Assembly (NCBI RefSeq): GCF_030704535.1
Contig: NC_081807.1
Span: forward strand, 1,405,001 to 1,469,000
Length of the DNA: 64,000 nucleotides
From: Vitis vinifera
Taxonomy: Eukaryota > Streptophyta > Magnoliopsida > Vitales > Vitaceae
Direction of reading: 5' to 3'
Below the pieces are notes generated by a model that was given only the letters and a program-made list of their open reading frames with translations, made no database searches and was not told the DNA's origin. Numbering within the stretch: position 1 is the first letter of the stretch; the number at the start of each line of letters is the position of its first letter. This document shows positions 45,859 to 59,048 of this stretch, piece after piece. Made by a program: the position numbers and the translations under genes.

Positions 45859-47838
45859 ATGGCGGACATAGTTAAGCAAATCTTGACGAGGCCGATACAA
45901 TTGGCAGAGCAGGTGTCTAAGGCGGCAGAAGGGGCCAACTCGTTTAAACAGGATTGCTTGGAGCTTAAGTCCAAGACCGATAAGTTGGCGGTCCTCCTCC
46001 GCCAGGCTGCGCGTGCTAGCTCGTATGAGCGCCCCATGCGCCGCATCATTGAGGATACTGAGCAGGTCCTGGATAAGGCGCTTGCGCTGGTGATAAAGTG
46101 TCGTGCCAATGGCCTCATGAAGCGGGTGTTCACCATCATTCCTGCAGCTGCATTCCGGAAAACATCACTGCAGCTGGAGAATTCGATTGGTGACGTGTCC
46201 TGGCTGCTCCGCGTGTCGGCATCTGCCGATGATCGCGATGATGAGTACCTGGGTCTCCCTCCAATCGCTGCCAATGAGCCCATTCTATGCCTGATATGGG
46301 AACAGATTGCTATTCTTCACACGGGTTCACTTGAGGATAGGTCTGATGCTGCTGTGTCTCTGGTCTCCTTGGCCCGCGACAATGATCGGTATGGAAAGCT
46401 CATTATTGAGGAAGGAGGGGTTCCACCCCTTCTAAAACTGGCCAAGGAGGGAAAGATGGAAGGTCAGGAGAGTGCTGCAAAGGCTCTTGGTCTTCTAGGA
46501 CGCGACCCGGAAAGCGTAGAACACATTGTGAATGCAGGTGTGTGCTCAGTGTTTGCGAAAATCCTCAAAGAAGGTAGGATGAAGGTTCAGGCGGTGGTGG
46601 CTTGGGCTGTCTCAGAATTGGCTGCCCATCACCCCAAATGCCAGGATCACTTCGCACAAAACAATATAATCCGGTTGCTTGTTAGCCATCTAGCATTCGA
46701 GACTGTTCAAGAACACAGCAAATATGCCATTGCCAGCAAACAGACGATGTCGATTCATTCAGTTGTGATGGCAAGTAATAACCCCAATCCCAATCCTAAT
46801 CCCAACTGTAACAAGGGAAATGAAGATGAGGTCACCGCCCACATCCCTCATCCAACTGGAAACCAAAACCCGAGCCAGATGCAAAATGTGGTTACTAACA
46901 CCATGGCAATGAGATCAGTATCCAAACCGCCGCCTATGCCACAGCAACCGCAGGGGCAAAACCATGCAATGAACAACAACCCAAACCAAGCCAAGGCAAA
47001 CAACAGCAACCCGAAGTCGAACAACCATCATCAGCAACATGCTTTAGCTGGGACAAGCATCAAGGGGAGGGAGTTTGAGGATCCAGCCACCAAGGCTGAA
47101 ATGAAGGCAATGGCAGCAAGAGCCCTGTGGCACCTCTGTGAGGGAAATGCCCCTATATGCCATATAATCACTGAATCAAAAGCACTTCTATGCTTTGCAG
47201 TTTTACTAGAGAAGGGCCATGATGATGTTCAGTTCAATTCAGCCATGGCATTGATGGAAATCACAGCAGTTGCTGAGCAAAACTCTGACCTGAGGCGCTC
47301 TGCCTTCAAGCCCACCTCCCCAGCTGCAAGAGCTGTGGTTGAGCAGCTACTAAAAATAATTGAAAAGGCAGACTCGGATCTTCTCATCCCCTGCATCAAA
47401 TCCGTTGGGAATTTGGCCAGGACTTTCAGGGCAACTGAAACCAGAATCATTGGACCATTAGTGAGACTTCTGGACGAAAGAGAACCAGAGGTTTCAAAGG
47501 AGGCAGCCATTGCACTCATTAAGTTTGCCAGCACTGAGAATTATCTCCACCTCAATCACTCCAAAGCAATCATACAAGCAGCTGGGATTAAGCATCTGAT
47601 TCAGCTGGTCTACTTTGGGGAACAAATGGTTCAGTTTCCTGCACTGATCCTCCTATGCTATGTTGCCATGCATGTCCCTGACAGTGAGGTACTGGCAGAG
47701 GAAAAGATCCGAATAGTTCTGGAGTGGGCATCAAAGCAGGGGAGTATGATGCAGGATCCAGAGATTGAGACACTGATAAACGAAGCCAAAAGCAGGCTCG
47801 AACTCTATCAAGCCAGCTCTTCAAGAGGACACCCCTGA
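45859..47838 (+). CDS. ARO1: ARMADILLO REPEAT ONLY (ARO) protein
   Basis: A 659-residue ARO-family protein. Family members localise to the plasma membrane at sites of polar growth and restrain actin and ROP signalling in pollen tubes (ARO1) or vegetative cells (ARO2-4). The N-terminus MADIVKQILTRPIQLAEQV, with the following ~140-residue helical region (KCRANGLMKRVFTIIPAAAFRK), is the family signature. Armadillo repeats run from about residue 150 to the end, interrupted at about 315-405 by an Asn/Pro/Gln-rich low-complexity insert (NPNPNPN, QQPQGQN). It is intronless, like its relatives. The start is ATG 45859; an in-frame TTG 51 nt upstream is not a start. The symbol is tentative: ARO1, ARO2 and ARO3 cannot be separated by eye. 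A J-protein gene lies upstream, as I recall for ARO3/At4g36040 in Arabidopsis. Confidence 0.93.
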   Translation: MADIVKQILTRPIQLAEQVSKAAEGANSFKQDCLELKSKTDKLAVLLRQAARASSYERPMRRIIEDTEQVLDKALALVIKCRANGLMKRVFTIIPAAAFRKTSLQLENSIGDVSWLLRVSASADDRDDEYLGLPPIAANEPILCLIWEQIAILHTGSLEDRSDAAVSLVSLARDNDRYGKLIIEEGGVPPLLKLAKEGKMEGQESAAKALGLLGRDPESVEHIVNAGVCSVFAKILKEGRMKVQAVVAWAVSELAAHHPKCQDHFAQNNIIRLLVSHLAFETVQEHSKYAIASKQTMSIHSVVMASNNPNPNPNPNCNKGNEDEVTAHIPHPTGNQNPSQMQNVVTNTMAMRSVSKPPPMPQQPQGQNHAMNNNPNQAKANNSNPKSNNHHQQHALAGTSIKGREFEDPATKAEMKAMAARALWHLCEGNAPICHIITESKALLCFAVLLEKGHDDVQFNSAMALMEITAVAEQNSDLRRSAFKPTSPAARAVVEQLLKIIEKADSDLLIPCIKSVGNLARTFRATETRIIGPLVRLLDEREPEVSKEAAIALIKFASTENYLHLNHSKAIIQAAGIKHLIQLVYFGEQMVQFPALILLCYVAMHVPDSEVLAEEKIRIVLEWASKQGSMMQDPEIETLINEAKSRLELYQASSSRGHP

Positions 47839-50800
47839 TTCCATCCGTCTGTACAATATGTCAATATTTCCAGGAGGAATCTCAAAACAAAATTTTCCCT
47901 TTTCTTTTCTTTGCTTCTCTTTTCTTTTCTTTTCCTTTGTTTAATCTCCCACTAGACTGTATATAAAGTTAGCTTTGCAAATTGTTTAGACAATAATCTA
48001 AATCCCTTTCTTTTTCCGGTTTTCAGTGGCCTTTTCCTGTTGCTTTCCAGCATATTTCTTTGCTCTAGAAGTTGTATTTCATCCTTATTCCGCAGTTTGC
48101 ACTATTGCTGCTCTGGGGTTGATCAGAGAGCTTGTTTGGATGATGAGAAAAGTGTTGAAATTAAGTACCTAGCCATGAATCTTCAAGTTACACAGTAAGT
48201 GTCATGATTTTTCAAACTGTGATTAAGTTAATGTATCACTCCAAAATGTTTCGTCGCACGAATCTTCTGAACGGACAGTGCTAAAACACATGCATGTATG
48301 CATTAGTACGTATAACAAAGAAAAAGGTGGCGTCCCATCCATGTCACCTCAAAATAAATTGACCATCATCATCTGTGCATCATCTTTACGTTTCCAACTT
48401 GCTATCCGGATCCGCATAAATAACATTTTAGAAAAATAATTTGGACACGTAGGAAAATTATTCCTCCATTTCTCTGCACAATGGAGCGTACAATGCTTCG
48501 GTGTTCCCTGGGCATTGGCTCTGGGTCATTCCTACTAGGGTTAGGTCGAGGACGAAGAAGGCCGACCCAAGCCATCAATGAGATACCCCTCTAGGATATT
48601 ATAGGATAGTCTTGGTAAACGTTTCATACAGGGCAAAGACCCTCTAAAATAAGAGAGACGAGAAATCAAAATGGTATAGATGTGTTTCGGGAGGCCCATT
48701 TAAAGGTAATATGCAAATCCAACCCACAAAAATGGGGCTTTGTCGACCAAATTATTATTCTTTCTATGCACTATATACTATTTCGATGAGCTATTCCAAA
48801 TTTGCTCTTTAGTTTTTCCTGTGAGCAGCACCGTATTTAGTAAATATTTAAATATGAACCGGTCTCCATGTTAACAGGTCGAGCGATCGTTGGTGCACCA
48901 GATTGTTATCTCGTTTGTTTGTTAGGGTGAGAATGAGACTAAAATGACTTTCCTTCATATTTTCCTTTCCTGCTTAATTTTTTTTTTTTTTGGACTTTTT
49001 TAGGTTTTTGATACGGACGCTGAACTGGCCTAAGAGGAAGACATTTTTGATATGAAATAACACCTCACACCAAAGTGCATGAAAAGGAAAAAAATTTCAA
49101 ATAATGGACATATCTTGGTTATGCAAACTTAGGTTTTAAAAATAATATTATTAACAAATGGGCCTCCGAAAACACAACTTTCCCAATCGAAATGTTACTA
49201 AGAGTCCACATTTTATGAAAGAAGAGGGAAGGTAATAATGATTGAAATAGACAACGTAAGGCAAAGGAGCACTTACGAAACATATTGAAAAAGATGTGTA
49301 CCTTAGCAGGACTCTTATCTGCAAGTATCGGGGCTAAATTAGTTCACTCGAACTAATTTTGTAAGTATAGTTTATGAGGTAGCATTTATCATACTGCAGG
49401 TCCAGGTCTTTTTTGATCCAATGTACTTTTCTGCTGCGACGGAGAAATGCTAAACCCTAGTTAGGAGTGAAGTTGTAGTCGGTGGGGTAATAGAAAAAGG
49501 AGATTGGTAATAATGAAGGGTTAAAAGAGTCGAGAACAGCCCTATCCGGATTCAGGAAACAGTGCACACTCATTAGGAACTGTGAATTAGTTGACTCCTA
49601 GGTTATTGGGCCCAAATATGGAAATGAAAATTGATATGTGGGTCCTGGCCCACGATGGAATTCCACTCAAAGCTCATCATCTCTGGCAAAGAGAACGATG
49701 GTGTCGGTCCTCCCCTACCTTGGAATATCACTCAGAATTCATAGGGCTCTGTGACCACTGTAACTGAAAGAACCATGGAATCTTTTGGGAACAGCAGGGA
49801 GGGCAAGGACATCGTGTCTTGGGCCTTTGGTGGGGAACATTTCAAATTCTGAATCCATGTTTGAGGCCCACTGAAAGAGCCCAAGAAGGGTACAAGCCCA
49901 GCAATGAGCCTGCTAGGTAAATTAGTGGGCCTTTAGGGGGTTTTTAAGTGGTGTACAACATGTTGAAAACAGACCAGATGCCCATGATACATGGGACCTT
50001 AATGAATGGGCCTAGCCTAGTCCAATTACCCAAATCTTAGTGGGTATAACCTTGTTTGTACATTCAATACAAATATCTTATAGTTATTGTTGTAAATCTA
50101 ATGAACTCGATGAAACTATACTAAGCTTGAGGGGAGGGCTTAGCATGAAAAGTGATTATGATACTGCACTAATACCATAATATGGCAGATGTGCATTAGA
50201 TGCTCAAGGGGTCACCAATCCTATTAACCATATTAAACTTTAGGATAACAAACCCCTTGAGGGCCTTCTCATGGAGGATATCATTAGTAAACAATGTCAA
50301 GGTGATCCCTGGTATGGAACAAAAGGTCATAGGCTCTAAAATCCTTCCTTGCATTAAGTTAGGGACCTTGTTGAGGTATGTTCGAATTACCCAATAAGGC
50401 CTCTCTTCATAATTATGGGTTCATGTACCTCTAATTGTGCTTTGATCACTTAGAATTTTTGAAATCCCTTTCCCTCTCATGTTGTTCATTTTCTTACAAG
50501 TAACTTCTCTTGGATGGTTCTGAAATAAGTTACCAACTAACATAATCTACTCACCTTTCGAGTCATGTATTTTCTTAGTCTAATGTCTCGTTTCATTTCT
50601 CTAACTCTTTTATTCTCAACAAGGTTTCCTTATTTTCTTCACTCATCATCTTTTTGTTGTAATTTTCTTCTCTTGATGTTGTATCGAAGAAGGAAAGTCC
50701 TCGTATAATAGCTTGCTACTTGTGCAAGGGAGCACTATGACCATTGTTTTAGGTTTTTCTATGGTTCCCATAAACAGTGCCAATCTATTATGCCCTCTTC

Positions 50801-51888
50801 AAAAAATAGTAGGTCTATTCAGAAATGTGACCTTTTTTGTGATATAAAAGGAGTCTAATTAAAGTAAAGAGGTTGGTGTGGCTAACCATTTTCCAATAAT
50901 TAAAGCAGTGATGAGCAAATAATAAGATAATGAACAAATAAAAATAGTGCAAGAAGGGGTAAAAACTAAGATCATTTTTGTTTGCTCCAATCTTATGGTT
51001 GTATAGTTGTTAGTTTTGGTTAGTTTGGTAAGTTTGACCATATTGGTTGTTGAACGACACATGTTATCCTATACCTTGTTACTATATCATCAAGTAATAA
51101 TTACAAAACCCTTGATTTGAGGGGTAAGGGGCCATGCATGTTGTAATTATAAAGGTGAGGACAATTTCATTTAAATGTGATCTTTGTCCATTGTCTTCCT
51201 TCTCTGTATTGCCTAATCGCATTTAAAGTTTGTCTTGTTGCATTTGATGTTATGACTATTGGTCTAGACATCACTTTTGGAGGGGATAGTAGCCTCACAT
51301 GCATCACTGTCAAATAGTCCAATCCCAATTCGACCCACTCCTCTTAGTATGACATGTGTCCCTTGGTTCGAGCGACCTTATATAGAGCAAAAAGTAGTCG
51401 TCTTGTGTATGTTTTACATTTAGTTCAACTACTTTGTACATGGTGTGCACATACAAATAAGTTGAACATAACACTTAAGCACACATATGAATAATATCTT
51501 AAACCATAAAGATATCTTTGACATGCAATAAAAATTTAAATAAAATAGAGGTATAGTCATATTTCATACAATTCATTGGACCAGTATGAGCTTGCACCAA
51601 GAAAACAATGTCTTGAATATATTATTTGTAATGTTTTGACCTTGTACAAGTATCATAATTATCGTGTATATGATTTTTAGATGCATAAAAGGTATTTTAA
51701 TACACAATAAATGTGCAATGTGTTCACTAACATCCCACGAAATATTATTATTATTGTTATTATTGTTGTTATTATCGTCATTGTATGTTTACCAAAGACA
51801 CTATTTATATAATGCAATTGCATGCATATTAATATAAATATTATTCATAAAATTTTAATAAGAAATAATCATTTATAATAATATTTCA

Positions 51889-51921
<33 letters not shown>

Positions 51922-54449
51922 TAAATAAAATTAAAAATACTCATATGTATAATACATAGATGTGGGATATCCTAGTAAATAAGAAAAAAGTTCAATAATA
52001 ATAATAAGTAAATTGAAAAGAAAATTAATGATAAAAGAAGTAGTAGGTTGGGGCATTTTTGTTGGCAGGTTATGTAGTGAAAGAGATGGGGTTGAGGCTT
52101 TAGGTCTAATGGCTACACTTTCTAAGCTAATCATAGGGCAATTACAGGTACCCATCAAGTTTGTCCCTAGGGCAATTATGGGTACCATCAAGTTTGTCTC
52201 CAGGGCAATTGTTGGTACCACCAAGTTTGTCTCATTAACCACTGTGGGACATTATTGACTTGTGAGAAATGTTGGATTTTAATTGAATATTAAATAGAAT
52301 TAAAAAAAAAAAAACTAAGTTGGGTTTATTTTAAAATTAAAAACTTATATATGCATAAAAGTAGAACTGTAGAAAATCTTATATAAAAAAATTAATGTAA
52401 TTTATATCTTTAAAAATTTTAAAATTTTAGATAATATCCTAATTTTTAAAATGATTATTTTTTTAGTTTAGTAAATTATTATTTGAAAATGATAAAAGGT
52501 GTTACTCTATGTGGCAAGGTTTTTTAAAAATAATTTTTTAGAAAAGTTTTTAAAGATAATTTTATAATAGTTTTTGGAATAAAATCTATTTGGAATATTG
52601 AAATATTTTTTAATTTTTTTTAAAATAAATTATTTATAGTATTTTATTTTCAATAATTCAATTATTATTTTTTGAAACAAGTGACCTTCTAATGTTTTAT
52701 CTAAAGAAAAATCAATTTTCCTTTTGTTGAAAGTTTGAAAATATTTTCATATTTCTAATTTTAAGAGTGGGAAATAAAAATAAAAATAATTACCTAGGGC
52801 CTATTTGGAATTGTTTTATGTTATCTAGAATAAATAATAAAGAAAATTCGTTTAACAATAAAAAACTGTTTTATATTTTCTAGTCTTAAAATAAAAAATA
52901 TGATGTTTTCAGATAACATATTTTAGTTGATTTTTATTATTTTCACTTGTTTTTTTATAGTTATTTTAAGAAATGATTATATAAACATATAGAATGATTA
53001 AAAATAAAACATTAGATTTAAAAATTATTTTTAAAAATATTTTAAGTTTTCAAATAGACTTTAGTTTTACAAATCTCACATAACAACTTTCAAAAATTGT
53101 TCTAAAAAAATTATTTTTTATAATTATTTTCAAAAACCTTTACCTAACGAACCCGTATACTCTACAACTTGTTCGATGAGCGTTGTTTTTTGTTTTTTTT
53201 ATTCTTTTTATTTATAATTTTAAGTCCTTTTCTCAAATGATAGGTTACATTAATTTCCATTTTAACCTTTGACCAAATTCAAATATTTAAAAAATGAAGC
53301 GTATAACTTAATTCCTTATTACATAAGGAACCATTTTCCTTGAAGAGAAAAAATAACATCTCAAAGAAGTTTTCTTTATAATACAAAAAAAAAAAAAAAA
53401 ATCTAATAATTATCATTATCATAGCTTCCATCAACCCTTTACAAAAGTGTCATTGCACCACTCCATTTGCCATCATTTTGGGATTTAAGAAATAAAAAAG
53501 AAAAAGAAAAAATAGATATTAGGGTTTTAGCATTAAAAAATGTATTTATTATAGTAATTTTTTAAATAAATAAATAAATAATGGATTTTTATTAATTTGT
53601 CTATATTCTTAATGATAATTTTATATAGGAATAATTTAATAAAAATATAAATTAAGAAAATAGAAAGCGAAATGTTAGAGGGACTTATTAATACAAATAT
53701 CCAAATAAGTTATTAGCAAAACTAGCTGATGGCATTGGACAGAAATCCAAACGGTCAAAAAATTATGAAATTGGACAAAATAATTTAGATTTAAAATTAT
53801 AATAAATAATATTTTTTTTTTTGGGTGGTGATAAATAAATAAATAAATAAATAAATTTATAAAAAATAATATTGCCTTGATTTGTAGAAGCCTTGGTTTC
53901 TTTTTGTTGGAAGGACAAGACACATTGATGAGTCCCATCCCACACATCCTTTGACTGTCATTTGACCATTTGACTACTTCCACCAATCATCTTTTTTTTC
54001 CCACTTTTATTTTTAAAAATCATTTTGTTTACTTTTTTTGAAGTTTTTCCAATATTTAAATTAAAATATTCAAAAAGTTGTTCACTAAAAGGGCAGTCCT
54101 TTTCACCGGAAAGTTGCTAAGTCTATTGGTTAAAAGAGCCCCCACCCCCTCCAATTACTCCACGTGTTCAAACTAGGGCTGATATGGTAATTTCACACTA
54201 TGTATTCGTTTCCCTATTCCAAAACTGCCCTTGGTTTGGCTGGGAGCGGGTGAAAACGGTACACATTCCCAAACCTGTGTCTCCAATCCGACGGTATGTA
54301 TTCGTCGTCTGATGAATCCCCAGCCGTCGGATGCTAGGAGGATAAGCCAACCGTCTTTTGGACAAAAGCGGGACCCAGAAAAACACTTAAAAAGGTAATA
54401 TTTTTATTTATTATGCTGACGTGGTCTCGATTTTCGGCAAGGTTTTGGA
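47839..54449. other. Intergenic region between the ARO and CSP genes
   Basis: No gene is supported. The first few hundred bases are the ARO 3' UTR. Contents include a (TAA)n tract at 51891-51917, three tandem 33-bp units at 52136-52235, very AT-rich sequence from 52260 to 54050, and an (AAAT)n tract at 53832-53855. The stretch at 49900-51400 is less AT-rich and may be old transposon sequence, but no domain is readable. Confidence 0.5.
52136..52235. repeat. Three tandem units of 33-34 bp
   Basis: AGGGCAATT, then GGTACC and ATCAAGTTTGTC, repeats at 52136-52169, 52170-52202 and 52203-52235. The unit is a multiple of three (except one extra base in the first), so short open frames on both strands read a repeated 11-residue peptide. 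This is a property of the repeat, not evidence for a gene. Confidence 0.85.
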
Positions 54450-54457
54450 TATAAGTA
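54450..54457 (+). promoter_or_regulatory. TATA-like element of the CSP gene
   Basis: TATAAGTA lies about 155 bp before the ATG, predicting transcription from about 54480. CTGACGTGG at 54417-54425 just upstream is an ACGT-core (ABRE/bZIP-type) site. Confidence 0.5.
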
Positions 54458-54519
54458 TTCGTACCCCGGCGCTAAGAGAGCATACTTAGAGAGAGAAAGT
54501 GAGCAGCGTTTTCTCTCTC

Positions 54520-54536
54520 TTAGGGTTAGGGTTTTG
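54520..54536 (+). promoter_or_regulatory. Telo-box in the CSP 5' UTR
   Basis: TTAGGGTTAGGGTTTTG contains two telomere-like TTAGGG units and follows a CT-rich run, TTTTCTCTCTCT. Telo-boxes next to pyrimidine tracts are typical of plant ribosomal-protein and other translation-linked genes expressed in dividing cells. Confidence 0.65.
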
Positions 54537-54613
54537 AATTTTCCTTTTTTTTTTTTTGGGTTTTTATAAATTAATTTTTTCTTTGGAGTTTTGGAGGCGT
54601 CAGATCGAAGCAG

Positions 54614-55258
54614 ATGAGTAGAGTGACCGGGACTGTGAAGTGGTTCAATGACCAGAAGGGGTTTGGGTTCATCACCCCCGACGACGGCGGCGATGATCTG
54701 TTTGTGCACCAGTCCTCGATCAGATCCGAAGGCTTTCGGAGCTTAGGAGAAGGCGAGGCGGTTGAGTTCGTGGTGGAGTCCAGCGACGACGGGAGGACCA
54801 AGGCGGTAGATGTTACTGGACCGGATGGCAACCCTGTTCAGGGCAGCCGCGGAGGAGGTGGCGGAAGAGGTGGGCGAGGCGGTGGGGGTTATGGTGGTGG
54901 TGGTGGATACGGCGGCGGGGGCGGTGGGTATGGTTATAACGGCGGTGGAGGACGCGGTGGTGGTAGAGGAGGCCGCGGTGGCGGTGGAGGTGGAAGGAGT
55001 AGTGGCGGCTATGGCGGCGGCGGATATGGAGGCGGAGGCGGATATGGAGGTGGAGGCGGAGGCGGAGCTTGTTACAACTGCGGAGAGGAGGGCCATCTCG
55101 CAAGGGACTGCAGTCAGAGTAGCGGCGGCGGAGGAGGCGGTGGCCGATACAGTGGCGGAGGCGGAGGCGGTGGAGGCGGCGGTGGCGGTGGCGGTGGCTG
55201 CTACAGGTGCGGAGAAGCAGGCCATTTCGCTCGCGAGTGCCCTAACAATGCCCGTTAA
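54614..55258 (+). CDS. Cold-shock-domain, glycine-rich, zinc-knuckle RNA chaperone
   Basis: A 214-residue CSP/GRP2-type protein. The N-terminal cold-shock domain (residues ~5-70) has the nucleic-acid-binding motifs KGFGFI (15-20) and [10 protein letters not shown] (27-36). A Gly/Tyr/Arg-rich region with RGG-like runs follows from about 77. It contains two CCHC zinc knuckles, [14 protein letters not shown] (153-166) and [14 protein letters not shown] (196-209), separated by a glycine tract. Relatives melt RNA secondary structure, complement E. coli cold-shock mutants, and act in cold tolerance and development. Arabidopsis GRP2 (CSP2, At4g38680) and GRP2B (At2g21060) have the same order and length (about 200 residues); the latter is also the positional match. 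It appears intronless. The GGN repeats leave other frames open on both strands, and those are not genes. Confidence 0.95.
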   Translation: MSRVTGTVKWFNDQKGFGFITPDDGGDDLFVHQSSIRSEGFRSLGEGEAVEFVVESSDDGRTKAVDVTGPDGNPVQGSRGGGGGRGGRGGGGYGGGGGYGGGGGGYGYNGGGGRGGGRGGRGGGGGGRSSGGYGGGGYGGGGGYGGGGGGGACYNCGEEGHLARDCSQSSGGGGGGGRYSGGGGGGGGGGGGGGGCYRCGEAGHFARECPNNAR

Positions 55259-58200
55259 AGTGCGAGCAAAAAGGCGATGATTGGTGGGGGGTAAACGTGT
55301 ATTTTCACATGTTTTTTTCCTTCCTCTCATCATACCTGTCGTTCTTCTTTTTCAGTTACTGTCATGGTTTGTTTCTTAGTGGGTCATCTTCGTATAGCCC
55401 ACCTTTCTCATTTCAAGTTATGTTTTGCAACTGTTTGGGCCTATCTTTCATAGGGTTTTTCTTGGATCGGATATGGTGATTTGCTCTCTCTTTTCCCCTC
55501 TCTCCCCCCTCTTTTTCTTGAATTGACATTGGGGTTGGTTGTTTCTACTATGTTGAGTTACAGAGTAGCAAGAGAATGGTGTTTTTGTTCACAAATATTA
55601 AGCTCTGTCTGTTCCTATACATATATATACATTGTGGTTTTCAATTGCAATGAATTAGGGTTTCCCTTTTATCTCCCTGTTACTGTTCTGCTTTTGATTT
55701 TTCCCCAGCTATATAGTGTTATGTGGTGGTGGGGTCAGGCTCAGAAGGGTTTTGCCTTTCTCTTGAAAAAGATTGAAACTGATTGATGCAGAAGCGTCTT
55801 TGAATAATGCAACCTAAAGTCACCCAATAATAGTAATGGGAAGAGCCCCCCTTCACTGTTTTTGAGTCTTTTTTGGCCTGGTGAATGGTCCACCATTCCA
55901 GGGACCATGACCCAGAATGGTTCTTGGATGTTCTTCCATACCATGGGTGGTGGTGGTGGTTTCATCTTTTCGTGGGTAAAGTTGGTTGATGTTATGGGGT
56001 GTCATTGACCCAACCAGTGGTTACGTAGCCCCATTGGAAGGAATATGCTCCTTTTCCACCTTTGCATATTTGTCAATTACTTTACATATTTCAATTATAA
56101 TGTGAACATATTCTACTAGCATAGACCATGGACGTTGAGGCTTTCTTTTGAGCTTTTCTTGATGGGGGAACATTCCACTCATTTGCTGCTTTGAAAAATA
56201 TGTTCCCATGTGTTCAAAGATGGGTTCCCCGGTTTCCAATGTTTTTGAAACATTTGGTGTTGTAACAGCGGAATCAAATTTGCTTCTTCTACCTAACCAG
56301 AATGTGCCTTCTGGGTTCTTTTTGGTGGCTTCATTCTTAATACTCGATTCTTTGAGCACTAAAGGTATTTTGTTTGGAGAACTGTGGATTTTTTATGAAT
56401 GGATCATTTCATTTCACCAATGGCGGTCAAAGAGACTTGGTAATTTGGTGATGCCTTTCACATGGGCATCCCACTAAGCCCAGTCGATCTTTGAAGTATG
56501 TGCATTTTAATTCCTCTATAATACTGTATTGTCAACGCTAATCCAAAAAATTCTTCTTCTAGAAGACCACAGCTCTGTTTGTAGAATTGGGTATGTAAAT
56601 GCATTCTATTCCAATGAGTTCAGTTGATTGACCCAATGCTTGGAGTTGGGTCTAGAAGCTGCCTTTTGGTTCAAGGGGTGATGAGCCTTGAGTGCAATGT
56701 GGCTGGGCTTGCAATAGCTTTCAAGACCCAGCCTTTGCTCACTAAGCAGTCAGACTTGAACATTAAGCAGATCTTGGTTATAATCCCTCCGCAAATCTGC
56801 ATAGTTTGAATCTAATTTTCTTATAATGCCCGAACCCATCCCACCCCTTTTAAAATAAGAATTCAAATCTGCCCTTAACCTAGTTACACCTCTTCAAACC
56901 TATTCTATTAGAGCCAAAGCCGTCAGCCATCGCCAGTCTTGGTTCTGTTTGGTCACTTCAGAACCAAGCAAACAAACTCACTTGGGTTCAAAATGGATCT
57001 CAAAACCAGAGGTAGGACATGGATTTCGAAGCCAACCTCAGCAAGGATTACCCATTTTCTATTGAACTCGAGGTTGTGAATTCATCAGCCAACATGAACC
57101 AAGAAATTTGTATTGATGGATGATTACTTGGTATATAGATTTGAAGTGTTGGGTGAGCATATTCAGAGAGTGAAGAACACTAATCATTGATACAATAGTC
57201 GTTGCAGGTAATAATGTTGTTGTTGACATTGGGAATTAGTACCCACAGCATGGCAAAAGAGCATGTCTCCCAAGCTGATATCATTGTCTTGTTGTGCAGC
57301 GAATAAAGGAGGGAACCGAATAACAGACTCCATGGGGCTTTACCTGAAAAGATTCAAGGCTTTATTTCAATGGGTGTATAGCATGCTCTTATAAAGGGTG
57401 GTTCGGACACCTTTGATGCCCCGTATAGATTCCCTCATAAAATTGTATCACTGTGACAATGTCTGGCAGGCTTCTCAGCCAAACACCCCCCAAGCACCAA
57501 CCCCCAAGCTTGACGTCAGACAACCCCCTTTATTTCTCTTCATCTTTAATCATTTGGGCTTCTCTTCTCGGCCTTTAATCATGAATTCACCTCTCATAAT
57601 CATGGAATGGGGTGTGGTGAACATATGAAATGGAAAGCAAAAGATGCTTTGCTGATATTCTCTGCCTACTGCTCCTGCTACTCCTGCTGCTGCATATGGT
57701 GGTGGTGGCTTTTGTTTCATGACTTCTCATTTTCAGGACTCAATCACCCATGTCGTCCTAGATATTGGGAGCCGATTAGTCTCACAAGAAGGGATGAAAA
57801 TGAAGTTATGTCTTGCTTTTGCCATCTCAGGCTTACTTGGTTATAGATGATGAAGTTTCAGTGCGATTATTATGAAGGTTTTAGGCAGGGCCTGATCCTG
57901 GTAAACAGATCGCTGAATCTGAATTCCTAATGCAAAGTTTCTGGTTTCTACAGCATTGAAATCTATGGATATTCCTGGCTTCTAGTCTTTTGAGAAGATG
58001 ATGGGACCACCATACAACGAGGGTTGAGTGGATTGTGAGCAGCAGTTCAGCCTCAGGCCAGAGAAGTGCATGTCAAGTCCTCGTATATGTAACACCTCAA
58101 TCTTTCTCACTGGATTCCATAAATCTTTTAAACAAAGACAAGTGGCATTGAGTATCAACGACACTGCATATGAAGCACAGCTCTGGAGTTCGAGCCTCGC

Positions 58201-59048
58201 CCAATTGCCTGGTGAAACCGTCCATTTTCTCAGGAGTGGGCTCCTATGAACAAGGGTACCTCGGTTGAAGTTAGTAGAAATTCCACGGGAAGTTATCAAA
58301 AATCGATCGACTCTTGGATCAAGGGATCACGGTTGATTGATGTGTAGGAGAGACTATGCCTCCTCTATTGAGGTCCCAAAGTATGCTCTATCCATGCTCG
58401 TCCAACCTTGGTTGAAAACACAAGTATTGGGCATAGCTGTCACTAGTGAGACATTATGGCTTTTAAGGTGGCACATGATCATATTAAAGATTTGATCAGG
58501 GTTGTCCCAACCAATAGTTGGAAACAATCAAGTGCGCCTTCAATGACAGTTGTTGGTTCCTATTCATTTGACAACTTTTCTTCTTGTACATTTTGATCTT
58601 AAGATTTATGTTTCTTCGTGTTCTTCGTAATGCCAACAATTAGAAGGAGTCATATTGATATTACCCTATAATTTGCTTTGTTGACAATTGGATGGATTTT
58701 CCTTTGTCTAAGGGAAAAAAAGAAAGTATGAATAAGATATTAGAAGCAGATTTAACACAAGTCAGAGAAAGTGAAAAATCCATTATGTGGGAACATTTAA
58801 GCATTTGGCATCATAGCTAAGGTACAAATTTCTCAAATATCTCAATAATACTACATCCTTCTCTTTTCTTTCCTTTCTGAAAAGCAGTACAAGGACTCAC
58901 TCCCCCTACCTAAAAACAACTTCTCAAAAGAGACAAAGAGATATAAAAGGAGTGTATGGGGTGGAAGATAGATTTTTGAGTATATACCTACTGACTGCAC
59001 TGAATTCCACCCCAAATGTGGTGTACTGACCATGGCTTCCAAAGGAGT
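55259..59048. other. Intergenic region between the CSP and LAX genes
   Basis: The first ~500 bases are probably the CSP 3' UTR. No gene is supported in the rest. Composition is less AT-rich than elsewhere (56000-58500) and several open stretches exist (for example 57982-58299, minus), but none shows a domain or splice structure. Old transposon sequence or a non-coding RNA is possible. The LAX 3' UTR lies at the right end. Confidence 0.5.

Noticed and set aside
51931-52258. Open frames with an 11-residue peptide repeat on both strands
   Set aside because: Fully explained by the 33-bp tandem repeat whose unit length is a multiple of three.
54743-55333. Long open frames on both strands over the CSP gene (up to 196 codons)
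   Set aside because: They arise from the GGN codon repeats of the glycine-rich region, which avoid stops in other frames. They have no domain and no independent promoter.
57982-58299. 105-codon minus-strand frame between the CSP and LAX genes
   Set aside because: No recognisable domain, no conserved neighbours and no promoter or splice structure.
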